Below, piece by piece: positions 6,298 through 7,131 of a stretch of DNA of 7,131 nt (its first letter is position 1; every line of letters begins with the position of its first letter). Under the pieces are notes generated by a model. The model had not been told where the DNA came from. It worked only from the letters and a program-made list of their open reading frames with translations, and ran no database searches. The position numbers were made by a program, and so were the translations under genes. The stretch is from Opitutia bacterium (GTDB taxonomy: Bacteria; Verrucomicrobiota; Verrucomicrobiia; Opitutales; Seribacteraceae). The stretch lies in the NCBI GenBank assembly GCA_018695085.1, contig JABHOU010000609.1, forward strand, positions 1-7,131. Direction: 5' to 3'.

Positions 6298-7131
6298 TGC
6301 CGTTTTTTGATCCCGAATCATTAGCTGAATGGTCAGGAGGGGAGTGGAATCACTCTCCCCGAAACTTAGTTTCAGGCTTCTCTCATGATTCCCGAAGGAT
6401 GGAGTCGGGTGAGATGTTCGTGGCCGTAAGGGCGGAACGCGACGGGCACGATTTCATCAGAGATGCAGCTAGATTAGGGGCATCATCCGCTATGGTTGAT
6501 CATTTCGTAGCAGAGTCCAATCTCCCCCAACTCAAAACGACCGACGTGGGTGAGGCATTTCTCCGAATAGCTCACATGCATCGCAGCAATTTCGAAGGAA
6601 AAATTGTCGGTGTTACGGGGAGTTGCGGCAAGACATCGACAAAAGATGCTCTCAAACTTTTACTTGGACAAGATACTTGCTTAGCGACTAACGGCAATTT
6701 CAACAATTTGTTGGGTGTTCCGCTGACATTGCTTCGACTTGAACATTCGCTTCATCGTCAGGCCGTCGTAGAGGCCGGAATCAATCAAATAGGAGAGATG
6801 GCTAAATTGGCCAAGGCAATTGCTCCGGATATTACTCTCGTCACCATGGTGGCGTCGGCTCATCTGGAGGGATTGGGAAGCGAGACGATGGTCGCTCAAG
6901 AGAAAGCGAGGCTAATTCAAGATTCAACAACAGTAAAGACGGCAATATTTCCGGAGCATTGCCTCAAATTCGATGAATTTCGAGAGGTCCAAAAGAGTGA
7001 GACGAAAAGTCTCGTCCTCAGGTATGGAGACCCCAATGAGGAACCTTCCAAGGGATTCCTCTTTTTCGATACGAAGACTGAAACAAACAGGGTTGGGGAT
7101 GCCGTGTCGCTTAGGCTAAGGCGACGCGGCT
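6297..7131 (+). CDS. murF: UDP-N-acetylmuramoyl-tripeptide--D-alanyl-D-alanine ligase MurF, cut by window end
   Basis: Reading from ATG 6297 gives 278 open codons to the window edge. MurF joins the D-Ala-D-Ala dipeptide to UDP-MurNAc-tripeptide, the last cytoplasmic precursor step. Visible motifs are FSHDSRRMESGEMFVAV (28-44, UDP-substrate domain), a Mur P-loop GVTGSCGKTSTKD (105-117), TNGNFNNLLGVPLTLL (131-146), the MurF-type EAGINQIGEMAKLAKAIAPD (159-178) and the VTMVASAHLEGLGS stretch (182-195). A full MurF has about 450-470 residues, so the end of the central domain and the C-terminal domain lie beyond the window. The P-loop has Cys110 where Asn or Ser is usual, but the GKT core is intact. 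ATG overlaps the murE TAA by one base (TAATG), with AGGA upstream, so coupling with murE is likely. Confidence 0.95.
   Translation, partial: MPFFDPESLAEWSGGEWNHSPRNLVSGFSHDSRRMESGEMFVAVRAERDGHDFIRDAARLGASSAMVDHFVAESNLPQLKTTDVGEAFLRIAHMHRSNFEGKIVGVTGSCGKTSTKDALKLLLGQDTCLATNGNFNNLLGVPLTLLRLEHSLHRQAVVEAGINQIGEMAKLAKAIAPDITLVTMVASAHLEGLGSETMVAQEKARLIQDSTTVKTAIFPEHCLKFDEFREVQKSETKSLVLRYGDPNEEPSKGFLFFDTKTETNRVGDAVSLRLRRRG

Noticed and set aside
1..7131. CRISPR array, insertion sequence, tRNA/rRNA or a new defence-type system
   Set aside because: No repeat-spacer arrays, transposase motifs or terminal inverted repeats, or RNA-gene signatures were seen. All long genes belong to well-known housekeeping families.

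Overview
This window holds the start of a bacterial division and cell wall (dcw/mra) cluster. The order on the plus strand is mraZ, rsmH, ftsL-like, ftsI, murE, murF. A divergent tlyA-type rRNA methyltransferase gene lies on the minus strand at the left edge. tlyA is cut at base 1 (it lacks its C-terminus) and murF is cut at base 7131. All seven genes were assigned from protein motifs read in the sequence.

The organism is a Gram-negative-type bacterium: MurE carries the DNPR signature of meso-diaminopimelate ligases, and the division transpeptidase lacks PASTA repeats. Weak or absent Shine-Dalgarno sites, GTG and TTG starts, and the cluster layout would fit a Verrucomicrobiota/PVC-type genome. 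That placement is only a guess, because no rRNA or other lineage marker is present.

Layout: 1-625 is tlyA (minus). 626-939 is a divergent regulatory region with a TATAAT box for each direction and a periodic TGG-repeat block that looks like the MraZ autoregulatory operator. 940-1386 is mraZ. 1387-1596 is a 210-base gap with no convincing gene. From 1597 the genes are packed: rsmH/ftsL overlap by 1 base, ftsL/ftsI by 4 bases (GTGA), ftsI/murE are 26 bases apart, and murE/murF overlap by 1 base (TAATG). This suggests one polycistronic message with translational coupling.

Functionally, MraZ represses the cluster, RsmH modifies 16S rRNA, and FtsL and FtsI act in septal peptidoglycan synthesis. 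MurE and MurF add the third residue and the terminal dipeptide to the cytoplasmic UDP-MurNAc precursor that FtsI eventually crosslinks. I found no mobile element, CRISPR array, tRNA, rRNA or evidently novel multi-gene system. The most interesting non-coding signal is the 10-base-periodic block in front of mraZ.
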